A stretch of DNA of 64,000 nucleotides from Novosphingobium percolationis (lineage in GTDB: Bacteria > Pseudomonadota > Alphaproteobacteria > Sphingomonadales > Sphingomonadaceae). The position numbers were made by a program, and so were the translations under genes. Under the pieces are notes generated by a model. That model was not told the origin of the DNA, searched no databases, and worked only from the letters and a program-made list of their open reading frames with translations. The DNA lies in assembly GCF_020179425.1 (NCBI RefSeq), contig NZ_JAILYM010000001.1, positions 434,001-498,000 on the forward strand, written 5' to 3'. This document shows positions 1 to 8,722 of the stretch, piece by piece (position 1 is the first letter of the stretch; each line of letters starts with the position of its first letter).

Positions 1-1006
1 CACCGCGGGCATTCTCTCGGTCGATCGCGAGGACCGCATCCGCCTGATCAACAGCTCTGCACAGAAGCTGCTGCGCCAGCAGGACGCGCCCGAGCTGGTG
101 GGGATGACGCTGGCCCACGTCGCGCCCCAGCTGGCTCAGCTGATCGCCGAGGACCAGTCGAGCGGCCTTGTCCACTATGCCAAGAACGGCGACCTGCTGA
201 CGCTGGCGGTAAAGGTCACGCACGATGCCAACGGCCATGTCATCACTTTCGAGGACATCACCCGCCAGCTGCTCGACCAGCGCCGCGCGGCGTGGTCGGA
301 CGTCGCGCGCCGCATCGCGCACGAGATCAAGAACCCGCTGACGCCGATCCAGCTCGCCACCGAACGGTTGAAGCGCCGCTATCGCCGCCAGATCGAGACC
401 GATCCCGAACTGTTCGAGGAACTGACCGCCACGATCATCCGCCAGGTCGGCGACCTGCGGAAGATGGTCGACGAGTTCTCCTCGTTCGCGCGCCTGCCCA
501 AGCCGATGTTCCGCCGCGAGGACGCCAGCGATCTGGTGCGGCAGGCGCTGTTCCTGCAGGAAGTGGCGCATTCCGAGATCGACTTCGGGTTCACGGGTGA
601 GGGGGCAATGCCTTTCGAAGCCGACCGCCACCAGTTCGGCCAGGCCATGACCAACGTGCTCAAGAACGCGGTCGAGGCGATCGAGACGCGCGCGAGAGCC
701 GAGGACATCGACTTCAAGGGCCGGATCGCGGTGACTCTGACCGGGGACGCGCATTCGGTCACCGTCACCGTGGCGGACAACGGGGTCGGCCTTCCCGCAG
801 AGCGAGACCGCATTCTCGAACCCTACATGACCACGCGCGAGAAGGGCACCGGCCTCGGCCTCGCGATCGTCAACAAGATCGTCGAGGAACACGGCGGCGA
901 AATGCAGTTTGCACCCGAACCGGGCGGCGGCACGCGCATGACCATGCGCTTTGCCCGCAATCCCTCGGCCTCCTATTCCTCCGAAACGGCTTCGGCCAAC
1001 TCGTAA
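1..1006 (+). CDS. ntrY: Nitrogen regulation sensor histidine kinase NtrY, C-terminal part
   Basis: This is the 3' part of a membrane sensor kinase; the open frame runs into the left edge, so the N-terminal membrane and HAMP regions lie outside. The visible part begins in a PAS-like segment ([10 protein letters not shown]). A phosphoacceptor motif HEIKNPLTP follows, with the His codon at 320-322. The C-terminal HATPase domain shows an N-box ([11 protein letters not shown]), a G1 box (VADNGVGLP) and a G2 box ([10 protein letters not shown]). By family knowledge it phosphorylates the neighbouring NtrX, in the cytoplasm at the membrane. The stop is 24 bases before ntrX, so the two are probably one transcript. 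Confidence 0.93.
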   Translation, partial: TAGILSVDREDRIRLINSSAQKLLRQQDAPELVGMTLAHVAPQLAQLIAEDQSSGLVHYAKNGDLLTLAVKVTHDANGHVITFEDITRQLLDQRRAAWSDVARRIAHEIKNPLTPIQLATERLKRRYRRQIETDPELFEELTATIIRQVGDLRKMVDEFSSFARLPKPMFRREDASDLVRQALFLQEVAHSEIDFGFTGEGAMPFEADRHQFGQAMTNVLKNAVEAIETRARAEDIDFKGRIAVTLTGDAHSVTVTVADNGVGLPAERDRILEPYMTTREKGTGLGLAIVNKIVEEHGGEMQFAPEPGGGTRMTMRFARNPSASYSSETASANS

Positions 1007-1030
1007 TCAAGCAGCAGGACTTTATTCAAG

Positions 1031-2422
1031 ATGGCACTCGACATCCTGATCGTCGACGATGAACGGGACATCCGCGAACTGGTCGCCGGCGTGCTCAGCG
1101 ACGAAGGCTATGGCTGCCGCACCGCAGGCGACAGCACCGCCGCGCTGGCCGCGATCGACGAGCGGCGCCCCAGCCTCGTGCTGCTCGACGTGTGGCTGCA
1201 CGGCAGCCCGATGGACGGGCTCGAAGTGCTCGACGAAATCAAGAAGCGCGAGCCCGAACTGCCGGTGCTGATCTTCTCGGGCCACGGCAACATCGACACC
1301 GCCGTCTCGGCCATCAGCCGGGGCGCGATGGACTTCATCGAAAAGCCGTTCGAGGCCGAGCGCCTGCTGCTGCTGGTCGAACGCGCCACCGAGACCGAGC
1401 GCCTGCGCCGCGAGAACCAGCGCCTGCGCGAAGGCTTCGCCATGGCCGACGAGTTCACCGGCAACAGCCCGTCGATCAACCAGGTCCGCGCCACGCTGAA
1501 GCGCGTTGCCAATACCGGTAGCCGCCTGCTGATCACGGGCCCTGCGGGCGCGGGCAAGGAAGTGGCCGCGCGGCTGCTCCATTCGTGGAGCCCACGCGCG
1601 CAGAGCGCCTTCGTCACAGTCAGCGCCGCGCGCATCACCCCCGAACGCTTCGAGCAGGAGCTGTTCGGCGAAGAGGCCGACGGCAAGCTGGTGCGGGCAG
1701 GGCTGCTCGAAATGGCCGATGGCGGCACGCTGTTCCTCGATGAAGTGGCCGACATGCCAGCCTCCAGCCAAGCGCGGATCCTGCGCGTGCTGACCGATCA
1801 GGCCTTCGTGCGCGTGGGCGGTAATCGCCAGATCCGCGTCGACGTGCGCGTGGTCTCGTCGTCCTCGCGCCCACTCGAAAAGGAAATTACCGAGCGCCGG
1901 TTTCGCGAGGATCTGTACTACAGGCTCAACGTGGTGCCTGTCTCGATCCCGCCGCTGACGGAACGGCGCGACGACATCCCGTCGCTGGTCGACCACTTCT
2001 TCACCCGCTACGCCAGCGAACAGGGCATCGCGCCCCCCGCGATCTCGCCCGAGGCGATGGCCGCGTTGCAGGCCTACGACTGGCCGGGCAACGTCCGCCA
2101 GCTGCGCAATGTGGTCGAACGTACGATCATCCTCGCCCCGCGTGACCGGCTGGCACGTATCGAGGCCGACATGCTGCCTTCGGAGATCGTCAGCACGCGG
2201 ATCGGCGGGGATAGCTCGACCTCGGCGCTGATGGGCGTTCCCTTGCGCGAGGCGCGGGAGAACTTCGAGCGCGAATATCTCAAAGTGCAAATCCGCCGCT
2301 TTTCGGGCAATATCTCCAAGACCGCGACGTTCATCGGGATGGAGCGCTCGGCGCTTCACCGCAAGCTAAAGCTGCTGGGCATGGTCGACCGGCGCGAGGA
2401 CGAAGAGGACGAGGGCGAATAG
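1031..2422 (+). CDS. ntrX: Nitrogen assimilation response regulator NtrX
   Basis: Response regulator of 463 residues, partner of NtrY. The receiver domain (about 4-120) has acidic D9/D10, phosphoacceptor D53 in LLDVWL and K105. The AAA+ domain has a Walker A (GPAGAGKE, about 170-177) and a Walker B (LFLDEV, about 234). The C-terminus holds a Fis-type helix-turn-helix (near ERSALHRKLK). The GAFTGA loop used to contact sigma-54 is missing: ELFGEEADGK runs straight into LVRAGLLEMA. By family knowledge alphaproteobacterial NtrX controls nitrogen, respiration and envelope genes. The ATG at 1031 follows ntrY closely; the length is usual. Confidence 0.95.
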   Translation: MALDILIVDDERDIRELVAGVLSDEGYGCRTAGDSTAALAAIDERRPSLVLLDVWLHGSPMDGLEVLDEIKKREPELPVLIFSGHGNIDTAVSAISRGAMDFIEKPFEAERLLLLVERATETERLRRENQRLREGFAMADEFTGNSPSINQVRATLKRVANTGSRLLITGPAGAGKEVAARLLHSWSPRAQSAFVTVSAARITPERFEQELFGEEADGKLVRAGLLEMADGGTLFLDEVADMPASSQARILRVLTDQAFVRVGGNRQIRVDVRVVSSSSRPLEKEITERRFREDLYYRLNVVPVSIPPLTERRDDIPSLVDHFFTRYASEQGIAPPAISPEAMAALQAYDWPGNVRQLRNVVERTIILAPRDRLARIEADMLPSEIVSTRIGGDSSTSALMGVPLREARENFEREYLKVQIRRFSGNISKTATFIGMERSALHRKLKLLGMVDRREDEEDEGE

Positions 2423-2595
2423 CTATCCGGTCCCGCATGGGGAACCGCAGCACAACTTCCCGGTTTACGCGCGAGGGATCGGGTCATAAGTTGTCATCGA
2501 ACCCGGCCAAGGTGTTCCGAACGGATTCGGACCACACCGAGGCCAGATCGCGACGGTGAGCAAAAGCACCGCGCCAATACAAAGGAGTCACAAGA

Positions 2596-3207
2596 ATGAC
2601 CGGACGGACCCTGTCTGCGCGCCCGCGCTCGAAGCCCGTGGAAACCCCTGCCGATGCAGAAGCAGCGCCCGCCGCTGCCGCACCTGCCGCATCGGCCGCG
2701 CCCAGCCCCTCGGGCGGCCCCTCCGGTGGCAAGGGCCAGAACCTGCAGGACCTTTTCCTCAATCACCTGCGCAAGAACAAGATCCCTGTCACCATGTTCC
2801 TGGTGAAGGGCGTGAAGCTGCAGGGCATCGTCACCTGGTTCGACAACTTCTCGATCCTGCTGCGCCGCGATGGCCAGTCGCAGCTGGTCTACAAGCATGC
2901 GATCAGCACGATCATGCCGGGCCAGCAGCTCTCGGTCGCCCACTTCCAGGGCGGTGGCGACGACAACGGCAAGAAGCGCCTGCTTCAGGAAGTGTTCCTG
3001 TCGAGCGTGCGCGATGCCGGAGTGCAGGTGACGATGTTCCTCGTCAACGGCGTCATGCTCCAGGGCAAGGTCGCCTCGTACGACCTGTTCTGCATGCTGC
3101 TCGAACGCGAAGGCTACGTCCAGCTGGCCTACAAGCACGCCGTCTCCACCATCCAGCCCGCCGGTCACGTCGACCTGTCGGGTGACTGGGACGGGGAGGG
3201 CGCCTGA
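2596..3207 (+). CDS. hfq: Tandem (double Sm-domain) RNA chaperone Hfq
   Basis: Hfq normally has about 70-100 residues and one Sm fold; this one has 203 and two. An Ala/Pro-rich leader (1-45) precedes domain 1 (about 48-110: [26 protein letters not shown]) and domain 2 (about 127-190: [26 protein letters not shown]). Both keep the YKHA.STI proximal-face signature and the LQ near the start. If each chain supplies two subunits, a trimer could build the usual six-fold ring (inference). The ATG at 2596 has a good AAGGAG 8 bases upstream. It sits between ntrX and hflX as in other alphaproteobacteria and probably binds small RNAs in the cytoplasm. Confidence 0.96.
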   Translation: MTGRTLSARPRSKPVETPADAEAAPAAAAPAASAAPSPSGGPSGGKGQNLQDLFLNHLRKNKIPVTMFLVKGVKLQGIVTWFDNFSILLRRDGQSQLVYKHAISTIMPGQQLSVAHFQGGGDDNGKKRLLQEVFLSSVRDAGVQVTMFLVNGVMLQGKVASYDLFCMLLEREGYVQLAYKHAVSTIQPAGHVDLSGDWDGEGA

Positions 3208-3210
3208 CCT

Positions 3211-4575
3211 TTGAGCACGTTCGAATTTGGCCGCGACGAGGGTGATCTCGAAGGTGAGGTCACCCGAGGCGCGCGCGCCATCGTCGTGCTGCCAGACATC
3301 CGCCAGAAGGGCAGAGGCCAGAAGGGCGCAGCCCTGGGCGACGACGCCGAAACCCGGCTGGAGGAAGGCAAGGGCCTTGCCCGCGCGATCGGCATCGAAG
3401 TGGTCGATGCCTTCGTCCTGCCGATCCGCGCGGTTCGGCCCGCCACGCTGTTCGGCGAAGGCCAGGTCGAACGGATCGGCGTGGCGCTTGCGCAGAACGA
3501 GGCCGAGCTGGTCATCATCGACGGCTCGCTCTCGGCGATCCAGCAGCGCAATCTCGAAGAAAAGCTCAAGCACAAGGTCATCGACCGCACCGGGCTTATC
3601 CTCGAAATCTTCGGCGAGCGCGCCGCCACCGCCGAAGGACGGCTTCAGGTCGAACTCGCACACCTCGATTATCAGGCGGGGCGTCTGGTGCGGTCGTGGA
3701 CCCACCTCGAACGCCAGCGCGGCGGCTTCGGCTTCCTTGGTGGCCCCGGCGAAACCCAGATCGAGGCCGACCGCCGGATGATCCGCAACCGCATGGCGCG
3801 GCTGCGGCGCGAACTCGAACAGGTGCGCCGTACGCGCGGACTGCACCGCGACCGGCGCCAGCGCGCGCCCTGGCCGATCATCGCGCTGGTGGGCTACACC
3901 AACGCGGGCAAGTCCACGCTCTTCAACCGCCTGACCGGCGCGGACGTGATGGCCGAGGACCTGCTGTTCGCCACGCTCGACCCGACCATGCGCGCGATCC
4001 GGCTGCCGGGCGTCGAAAAGGCGATCCTGTCGGACACGGTGGGCTTCATCTCGGACCTGCCGACGCAGCTTGTCGCCGCCTTCCGCGCCACGCTGGAAGA
4101 AGTGACCGCCGCCGACGTGATCGTCCACGTGCGCGACATCTCCAATCCCGCCACCGCGCAGCAGAAGATCGAAGTGGAGGAGATCCTCGCCGACCTTGGC
4201 GTGATCGGCGAGGACGGCTCCTCGGTCCCGATCATCGAGGCGTGGAACAAGTGGGACCTGCTCACCCCCGACGAGCGTGAAATGCGCCACGACCTGATCG
4301 CGCATGGCGTGCCCGAAGTGCCGGTCGTGCCCATTTCGGCGGCGACGGGGGAAGGGGTGTCCGACCTGCTTGACCGCCTGTCGATACTGCTGACCGGCGG
4401 CGCGCAGGAACTGGAGCTGACCGTGCCGCTTTCCGATGGCCAGCGCCTCGCATGGCTTCACGCGCATGGCGAAGTGCTGTCGGAACGCGAAGTCGAGGAT
4501 GAGGCAGGCGTTCCGGCGCTGCGGCTGAACGTGCGGTTGAGCCCCAAGGAACTGGGGCGCTTCACCCGGATCTAG
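3211..4575 (+). CDS. hflX: GTPase HflX (ribosome-splitting)
   Basis: Ribosome-associated GTPase of 454 residues, known in the family to split stalled ribosomes. An N-terminal substrate-like domain with a glycine-rich GGFGFLGGPGE linker is followed by the G domain: G1 GYTNAGKS (about residue 229), G2 and G3 in ATLDPT and DTVGFISDLP, G4 NKWD. The start is TTG at 3211, three bases after the hfq stop, so the two are probably translated from one message. The 3' end overlaps mazG on the other strand by 4 bases (tail to tail), leaving no room for a separate terminator. Confidence 0.95.
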   Translation: MSTFEFGRDEGDLEGEVTRGARAIVVLPDIRQKGRGQKGAALGDDAETRLEEGKGLARAIGIEVVDAFVLPIRAVRPATLFGEGQVERIGVALAQNEAELVIIDGSLSAIQQRNLEEKLKHKVIDRTGLILEIFGERAATAEGRLQVELAHLDYQAGRLVRSWTHLERQRGGFGFLGGPGETQIEADRRMIRNRMARLRRELEQVRRTRGLHRDRRQRAPWPIIALVGYTNAGKSTLFNRLTGADVMAEDLLFATLDPTMRAIRLPGVEKAILSDTVGFISDLPTQLVAAFRATLEEVTAADVIVHVRDISNPATAQQKIEVEEILADLGVIGEDGSSVPIIEAWNKWDLLTPDEREMRHDLIAHGVPEVPVVPISAATGEGVSDLLDRLSILLTGGAQELELTVPLSDGQRLAWLHAHGEVLSEREVEDEAGVPALRLNVRLSPKELGRFTRI

Positions 4576-5372
4576 GCGTTCCTCTCGGTCGCCTTGACCT
4601 GCTGCCAGAGCGCTTCCTGCGCATCGAGATCGAGCGAGGCGAAAGCACCGTCGGCCAGCGCTTCCATGCCCCGGAAGCGGCGCTCGAACTTGATGTTGGC
4701 GAAGCGCAGCGCCTCTTCGGGTGCGATGCCATAGCTGCGCACGACGTTCACGGCGGAGAACAGCAGGTCGCCCGCTTCGTCCAGACGTTCTTCATCCGTT
4801 TCTGCCGCAGCCAGTTCGGCGACTTCCTCGGCCAGCTTGGCCACCGGACCGTCGGTATCCGGCCACTCGAAGCCGACGCGCGCGGCGCGCTTCTGCAGCT
4901 TGTCGGCGCGCATCAGCGCGGGCAGCGCCTGGGCCACGCCATCCAGCGCGCTGGTCGCGCCCTTGGCCGCGCGCTCGGCTTCCTTGGCGGCTTCCCAGCG
5001 TTCGGCGCGGGCATGATCGGTGCCAGCGGCGGTCCCGAAGATGTGCGGATGGCGCGCTTCCATCTTGTCGGCGATGGCGGTGGCGACATCGTCGAAGGCG
5101 AAGGCTCCGGCTTCCTCTGCGATGCGAGAATGGAACACCACCTGGAGCAGCAGGTCGCCGAGTTCCTCGCGCAAGCCGTCAATGTCGTGGCGCTCGATCG
5201 CGTCGGCGACTTCGTAGGCTTCCTCGATCGTGTACGGCGCGATCGTGGCGAAAGTCTGCGCCTTGTCCCAATCGCAGCCTCGCTGCGGATCGCGCAAGGT
5301 GGCCATGATCGCCAGCAGGCGGTCGAGAGGGGGTTTTGTTGATGAAGTGCCTGCAGGGGGGCCGTTTTCCAC
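4572..5372 (-). CDS. mazG: Nucleoside triphosphate pyrophosphohydrolase MazG
   Basis: House-cleaning NTP pyrophosphatase that hydrolyses NTPs to NMPs. Two MazG folds are visible. The first has CDWDKAQTF and EEAYEVADAI followed by EELGDLLLQVVFH; the second is more diverged (EEVAELAAAE, DEAGDLLFSAVNV). The start is uncertain: TTG codons at 5381 and 5378, and a GTG at 5372, follow a GGAG at 5383-5386. The GTG is used here because it has a workable 10-base spacing; the difference is only three residues. The gene follows the small membrane protein on the same strand and runs tail to tail into hflX. Confidence 0.92.
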   Translation of the reverse strand: MENGPPAGTSSTKPPLDRLLAIMATLRDPQRGCDWDKAQTFATIAPYTIEEAYEVADAIERHDIDGLREELGDLLLQVVFHSRIAEEAGAFAFDDVATAIADKMEARHPHIFGTAAGTDHARAERWEAAKEAERAAKGATSALDGVAQALPALMRADKLQKRAARVGFEWPDTDGPVAKLAEEVAELAAAETDEERLDEAGDLLFSAVNVVRSYGIAPEEALRFANIKFERRFRGMEALADGAFASLDLDAQEALWQQVKATERNA

Positions 5373-5407
5373 CTTCAACAAACTCCAGTTCGATAATAAT
5401 GATTATG

Positions 5408-5587
5408 TTAAATAAACGACGGATGGACGACGGTGAACGCCAGCGCGACGGCCACGATGATGGCCAGCCAGATCGCGGCCACGACGAACATCCGCTTGCG
5501 TGGCAGACGCCGCAGTCCGCCGTTCGCGCTGACGAGCACCAGCGCCATGATCACGCCCGCGATGGCCACGAGCGTGTCGCCGCTCAC
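5408..5587 (-). CDS. Small two-helix membrane protein, translationally coupled
   Basis: A 59-residue frame that starts with GTG at 5587; this start overlaps the TGA stop of the upstream hydrolase in a GTGA junction, so it is probably made by coupled translation. The sequence reads as a hydrophobic helix (VAIAGVIMALVLVS), a basic turn (RRLPRKR) and a second hydrophobic helix (FVVAAIWLAIIVAVALAF), ending in HPSFI. This predicts two membrane segments with the basic loop in the cytoplasm. I do not recognise a family. The junction, the membrane-protein pattern and the lack of a competing gene make it a real small gene. Confidence 0.75.
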   Translation of the reverse strand: MSGDTLVAIAGVIMALVLVSANGGLRRLPRKRMFVVAAIWLAIIVAVALAFTVVHPSFI

Positions 5588-6351
5588 AGGTCGATCACCA
5601 TGCCGTCGTAGCCCGGCTCGACGTGCGGCGGGATTTCATCCAGCAGCGTGCGGTAATCCATCGACTTGTCGAGATGCGACAGCACGCCGCGCCCGGCGCG
5701 ACATGCCTCCACCAGTTCCAGCGCCATGCCGAGATGCGCGTGCGTGGGATGCGGCTGGCGGCGCAAGGCATCGACGACGAGCACGTCGACCTTGTCGAAC
5801 AGCGCAACCATGTCGGCATTTATCTCGCTGAAATCAGTGGCATAGCCGATGGACTTTCCACCTTGATCGAAGCGAAACGCGGTCGATTGCGCAGGCCCAT
5901 GCAGCATCTGGCAATGGCTGACGCCGATCCCGGCGATCATCCGCACGCGATCGAGATTGTCGAGATTGCAGATCGTGGGATAGCCGTGCTGGCCTGCGAA
6001 GACATAGCCGAAGCGCTGGCGCAGGCGGCGCACGGTTTCATCGGCGGCGTAACCCGGGATCGGCGCGCCACGGCCCATGCGCAAGGGGCGCAGATCATCG
6101 ATACCGTGGGTGTGATCGGCATGATCGTGCGTCCATACCACGCCGTCGATCCGGTCGATACCGGTAGACAGCAACTGGTGGCGCAAGTCGGTGGGCGTAT
6201 CGACCAGCACCCGCGCGCCGTCGTAGCCTTCGACCGCGATCGCCACGCGCGTGCGCCGGTTGCGCGGTTCGGCGGGATCGCATTCGCCCCAGTCGTTGCC
6301 GATGCGCGGCACGCCAGTGGACGTGCCCGACCCCAGGACGATCAGCTTCAC
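5584..6351 (-). CDS. MBL-fold metallohydrolase, PhnP-like
   Basis: Metallo-beta-lactamase-fold hydrolase of 255 residues. The N-terminus MKLIVLGSGTSTGVPRIG is typical of the PhnP / phosphoribosyl cyclic phosphodiesterase branch, and the metal-binding motif THDHADHTHGID is intact. Further ligands probably come from the His and Asp residues near DFSEIN and SHLDKS. The cytoplasmic substrate is not known; a cyclic phosphodiester is a family-level guess. Starts with GTG at 6351 in a GTGA overlap with tatD and ends in a GTGA overlap with the small membrane protein, so it is in the middle of a tightly packed operon. Confidence 0.88.
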   Translation of the reverse strand: MKLIVLGSGTSTGVPRIGNDWGECDPAEPRNRRTRVAIAVEGYDGARVLVDTPTDLRHQLLSTGIDRIDGVVWTHDHADHTHGIDDLRPLRMGRGAPIPGYAADETVRRLRQRFGYVFAGQHGYPTICNLDNLDRVRMIAGIGVSHCQMLHGPAQSTAFRFDQGGKSIGYATDFSEINADMVALFDKVDVLVVDALRRQPHPTHAHLGMALELVEACRAGRGVLSHLDKSMDYRTLLDEIPPHVEPGYDGMVIDL

Positions 6352-7124
6352 ACCGCCGCCTTTGCAAACAGCTTGAAGAAGTTGGCCCCGGTCAATTCAG
6401 CCAGTGTCTCAGGTTCGATCCCGCGCAAGGCCGCGACGAAACGCAGCGTGTCGGCCACGAACGCCGGCTCGCACGTTTTACCGCGATGCGGGATCGGTGC
6501 GAGGAACGGCGCATCGGTTTCGACCAGCAGGCGATCTTCCGGTATTTCCGTAGCGAACGCCTGCAAGTCCTTGGCATTCTTGAATGTCACGATGCCCGAA
6601 AGCGAGATCGTCAAGCCGAGATCGAGGACCGCGCGGCCGAAATCGGGCGTGGCCGTGAAACAGTGGATCAGCGCCGGGAAGGCCCCCTTCCCCATTTCGT
6701 CGGTCAGGATGCGCAAGGTGTCGTCCTCGGCATCTCGGGTGTGGATGATCAGCGGCAGGCCGGTGTCGCGCGAAACCTGAATGTGTACGCGGAACAGGTC
6801 CTGCTGCACCTGCCGGTCGGAGTGGTCGTAATAGTAATCGAGCCCGGTCTCGCCGATAGCCACGACCCTCGCGTCAGCCGTAGCCTCGCGCAGCACCGCC
6901 TCGCCCAGATCGGCGTGGCCATCCGCCTCGTGCGGATGGATGCCGACGCTGGCCCATACATCGGGCGAACGATGCGCCGTGGCGACGACATCGGCCCATT
7001 CGCGCTGGCGGGTGGAGATGTTGAGGAAGCCCCTGACGCCAGCGGCGCGGGCGCGGTCGAGGACGCTGTCCTGCTCCTCGACCAGCCCTTTGTAGTTGAG
7101 ATGGCAGTGGGAATCGATCAGCAT
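6348..7124 (-). CDS. tatD: TatD-family metal-dependent DNase
   Basis: TIM-barrel metallohydrolase of 258 residues, cytoplasmic. Metal ligands are visible in DSHCHL (N-terminus), the conserved GETGLDYYY, HTRDAEDDT, the HCF motif, and ETDAPFLAP near the C-terminus. Members are 3'-5' DNases or quality-control nucleases. The ATG at 7124 overlaps the metG stop in TGATG, and the 3' end overlaps the next hydrolase. The metG-tatD-MBL order is common in alphaproteobacteria, so the neighbourhood supports a housekeeping role. Confidence 0.94.
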   Translation of the reverse strand: MLIDSHCHLNYKGLVEEQDSVLDRARAAGVRGFLNISTRQREWADVVATAHRSPDVWASVGIHPHEADGHADLGEAVLREATADARVVAIGETGLDYYYDHSDRQVQQDLFRVHIQVSRDTGLPLIIHTRDAEDDTLRILTDEMGKGAFPALIHCFTATPDFGRAVLDLGLTISLSGIVTFKNAKDLQAFATEIPEDRLLVETDAPFLAPIPHRGKTCEPAFVADTLRFVAALRGIEPETLAELTGANFFKLFAKAAV

Positions 7125-8698
7125 CAGGCCGCGTCGTCCTCAGGCAGGTCGAGACGCGGGAAAGCCCCGACCGGCGCGGCCAGCTTCTCGCCGCTGTTCA
7201 CGCGGTCCATGAACCAGTCCGCATGGCCCAGATCCGCAATCCCGCGCCTGTCCGAGGGGATCCCGAGCTGGTCGAGCACCTTGTCGGCCGCGCCCGGCAC
7301 GACCGGACGGATGGCGATGGTCAGGTCGCGGATGGCCATGAACAGACAAAGCAGCACGGCGCGCATGCGTTCCGGGTCAGTCTTGCGCAGGGTCCAGGGC
7401 GCCTGTTCATCGACATAGGCATTGCAGGCGAAGACCGCGCGCATCCACGCGTCGATGCCGGCGGAGAAGTTCAGGGCCTCGAACTCGCGCGGCAGTTCAG
7501 CCGCGCAGGCCTGATGCACTTGCGCCAGCAGGGCATCGTCGGCGTCGGTGCTCGAAAAGGTCGAAAGTTCGCCATCCATGTTCTTGAAGATCATGGACAG
7601 CGTGCGCTGCACCAGATTGCCGTAGCTGTTGGCCAGTTCGGCGTTGCAGCGGGTGACGATGGCCTCGGGCGAATAGGAGCCGTCCTGCCCGAAGGCGACT
7701 TCGCGCATCAGGAAATAGCGCAGCGCATCGACCCCGAAGCGCCCGGCCAGTTCGATCGGATCGGTGACGTTGCCGAGGCTCTTCGATTCCTTCTGCCCGC
7801 GGTTGAGCAGGAAGCCATGGCCGAACACCTGGCGCGGCAGCGGCAGCTGGGCGCTCATCAGGAAGGCCGGCCAGTAGATCGTGTGGAAGCGGACGATGTC
7901 CTTTCCGATCAGGTGGAGGTTTGCGGGCCAATACTTTGCAAAGGCTTCGGTTTCCTCAGGGAAGCCGAGGCCGGTCAGGTAGTTGGTCAGCGCATCGACC
8001 CAAACGTACATCACGTGGTTCTCGCTGCCGGGCACCTTGACACCCCAGTCGAAGCTGGTGCGCGAGACCGACAGGTCGCGCAGGCCTTGCGAAACGAAGG
8101 CGATCATCTCGTTGCGGCGGCTGTCGGGCTGGATGAAGTCCGGGTTCTGTTCGTAGAGCGCCAGCAGCTTGTCGCCATAGGCCGACAGACGGAAGAACCA
8201 CGATTCCTCGACGGTCCATTCGACCGGCGTGCCCTGCGGCGAGAGCTTTTCGCCGCCGTCGCCCGCGACCAGTTCGCTCTCGTCGTAGTAGGCTTCGTCG
8301 CGGACCGAGTACCAGCCTTCGTAGCGATCGAGATAGAGATCGCCATTGGCTTCCATCCGCCGCCAGATTTCCTGCGTGGCGGCGTGGTGACGTTCCTCGG
8401 TGGTGCGCAGGAAGACATCATAGTTGATGTTCAGAGCCGCGCACATATCGATGAAATGCTGTGACATTTCATCGGCGAGTTCCTTGGGCGTCTTGCCCAG
8501 GTCGCGCGCCTTCTGCGCCATCTTCAGGCCATGTTCGTCGGTGCCGGTCTGGAAGCGCACGTCACGCCCCATCGCCTTCTCGAAGCGCGCGATGACATCG
8601 GCGGCGATCGCTTCGTAGGCGTGGCCGATGTGTGGCTTGCCATTGGGATAGGAAATGGCGGTGGTGATGTAATAGGGTTCGCCCATCGGGACGGTCAC
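7124..8698 (-). CDS. metG: Methionyl-tRNA synthetase
   Basis: Class I aminoacyl-tRNA synthetase that charges tRNA-Met; 524 residues. The HIGH signature appears as NGKPHIGHAYE near residue 18 and the KMSKS loop as KESKSLGN. The C-terminal dimerisation/tRNA-binding domain of the E. coli enzyme is absent, which is normal for this shorter form. The start is GTG at 8698, although an ATG four codons later is possible. It lies 24 bases after holB and overlaps tatD by one base. Confidence 0.96.
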   Translation of the reverse strand: MTVPMGEPYYITTAISYPNGKPHIGHAYEAIAADVIARFEKAMGRDVRFQTGTDEHGLKMAQKARDLGKTPKELADEMSQHFIDMCAALNINYDVFLRTTEERHHAATQEIWRRMEANGDLYLDRYEGWYSVRDEAYYDESELVAGDGGEKLSPQGTPVEWTVEESWFFRLSAYGDKLLALYEQNPDFIQPDSRRNEMIAFVSQGLRDLSVSRTSFDWGVKVPGSENHVMYVWVDALTNYLTGLGFPEETEAFAKYWPANLHLIGKDIVRFHTIYWPAFLMSAQLPLPRQVFGHGFLLNRGQKESKSLGNVTDPIELAGRFGVDALRYFLMREVAFGQDGSYSPEAIVTRCNAELANSYGNLVQRTLSMIFKNMDGELSTFSSTDADDALLAQVHQACAAELPREFEALNFSAGIDAWMRAVFACNAYVDEQAPWTLRKTDPERMRAVLLCLFMAIRDLTIAIRPVVPGAADKVLDQLGIPSDRRGIADLGHADWFMDRVNSGEKLAAPVGAFPRLDLPEDDAA

Positions 8699-8722
8699 TT
8701 CCTCTGGAATGTACGCAAGGCT

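Noticed and set aside
1022..2359. Long minus-strand open frame opposite ntrX
   Set aside because: Its translation is rich in Arg, His and Ala with no domain, and the plus strand encodes an intact NtrX; high GC creates such antisense frames.
2494..4467. 657-residue minus-strand frame opposite hfq and hflX
   Set aside because: It spans two clear genes on the other strand and has low-complexity composition, so it is a shadow.
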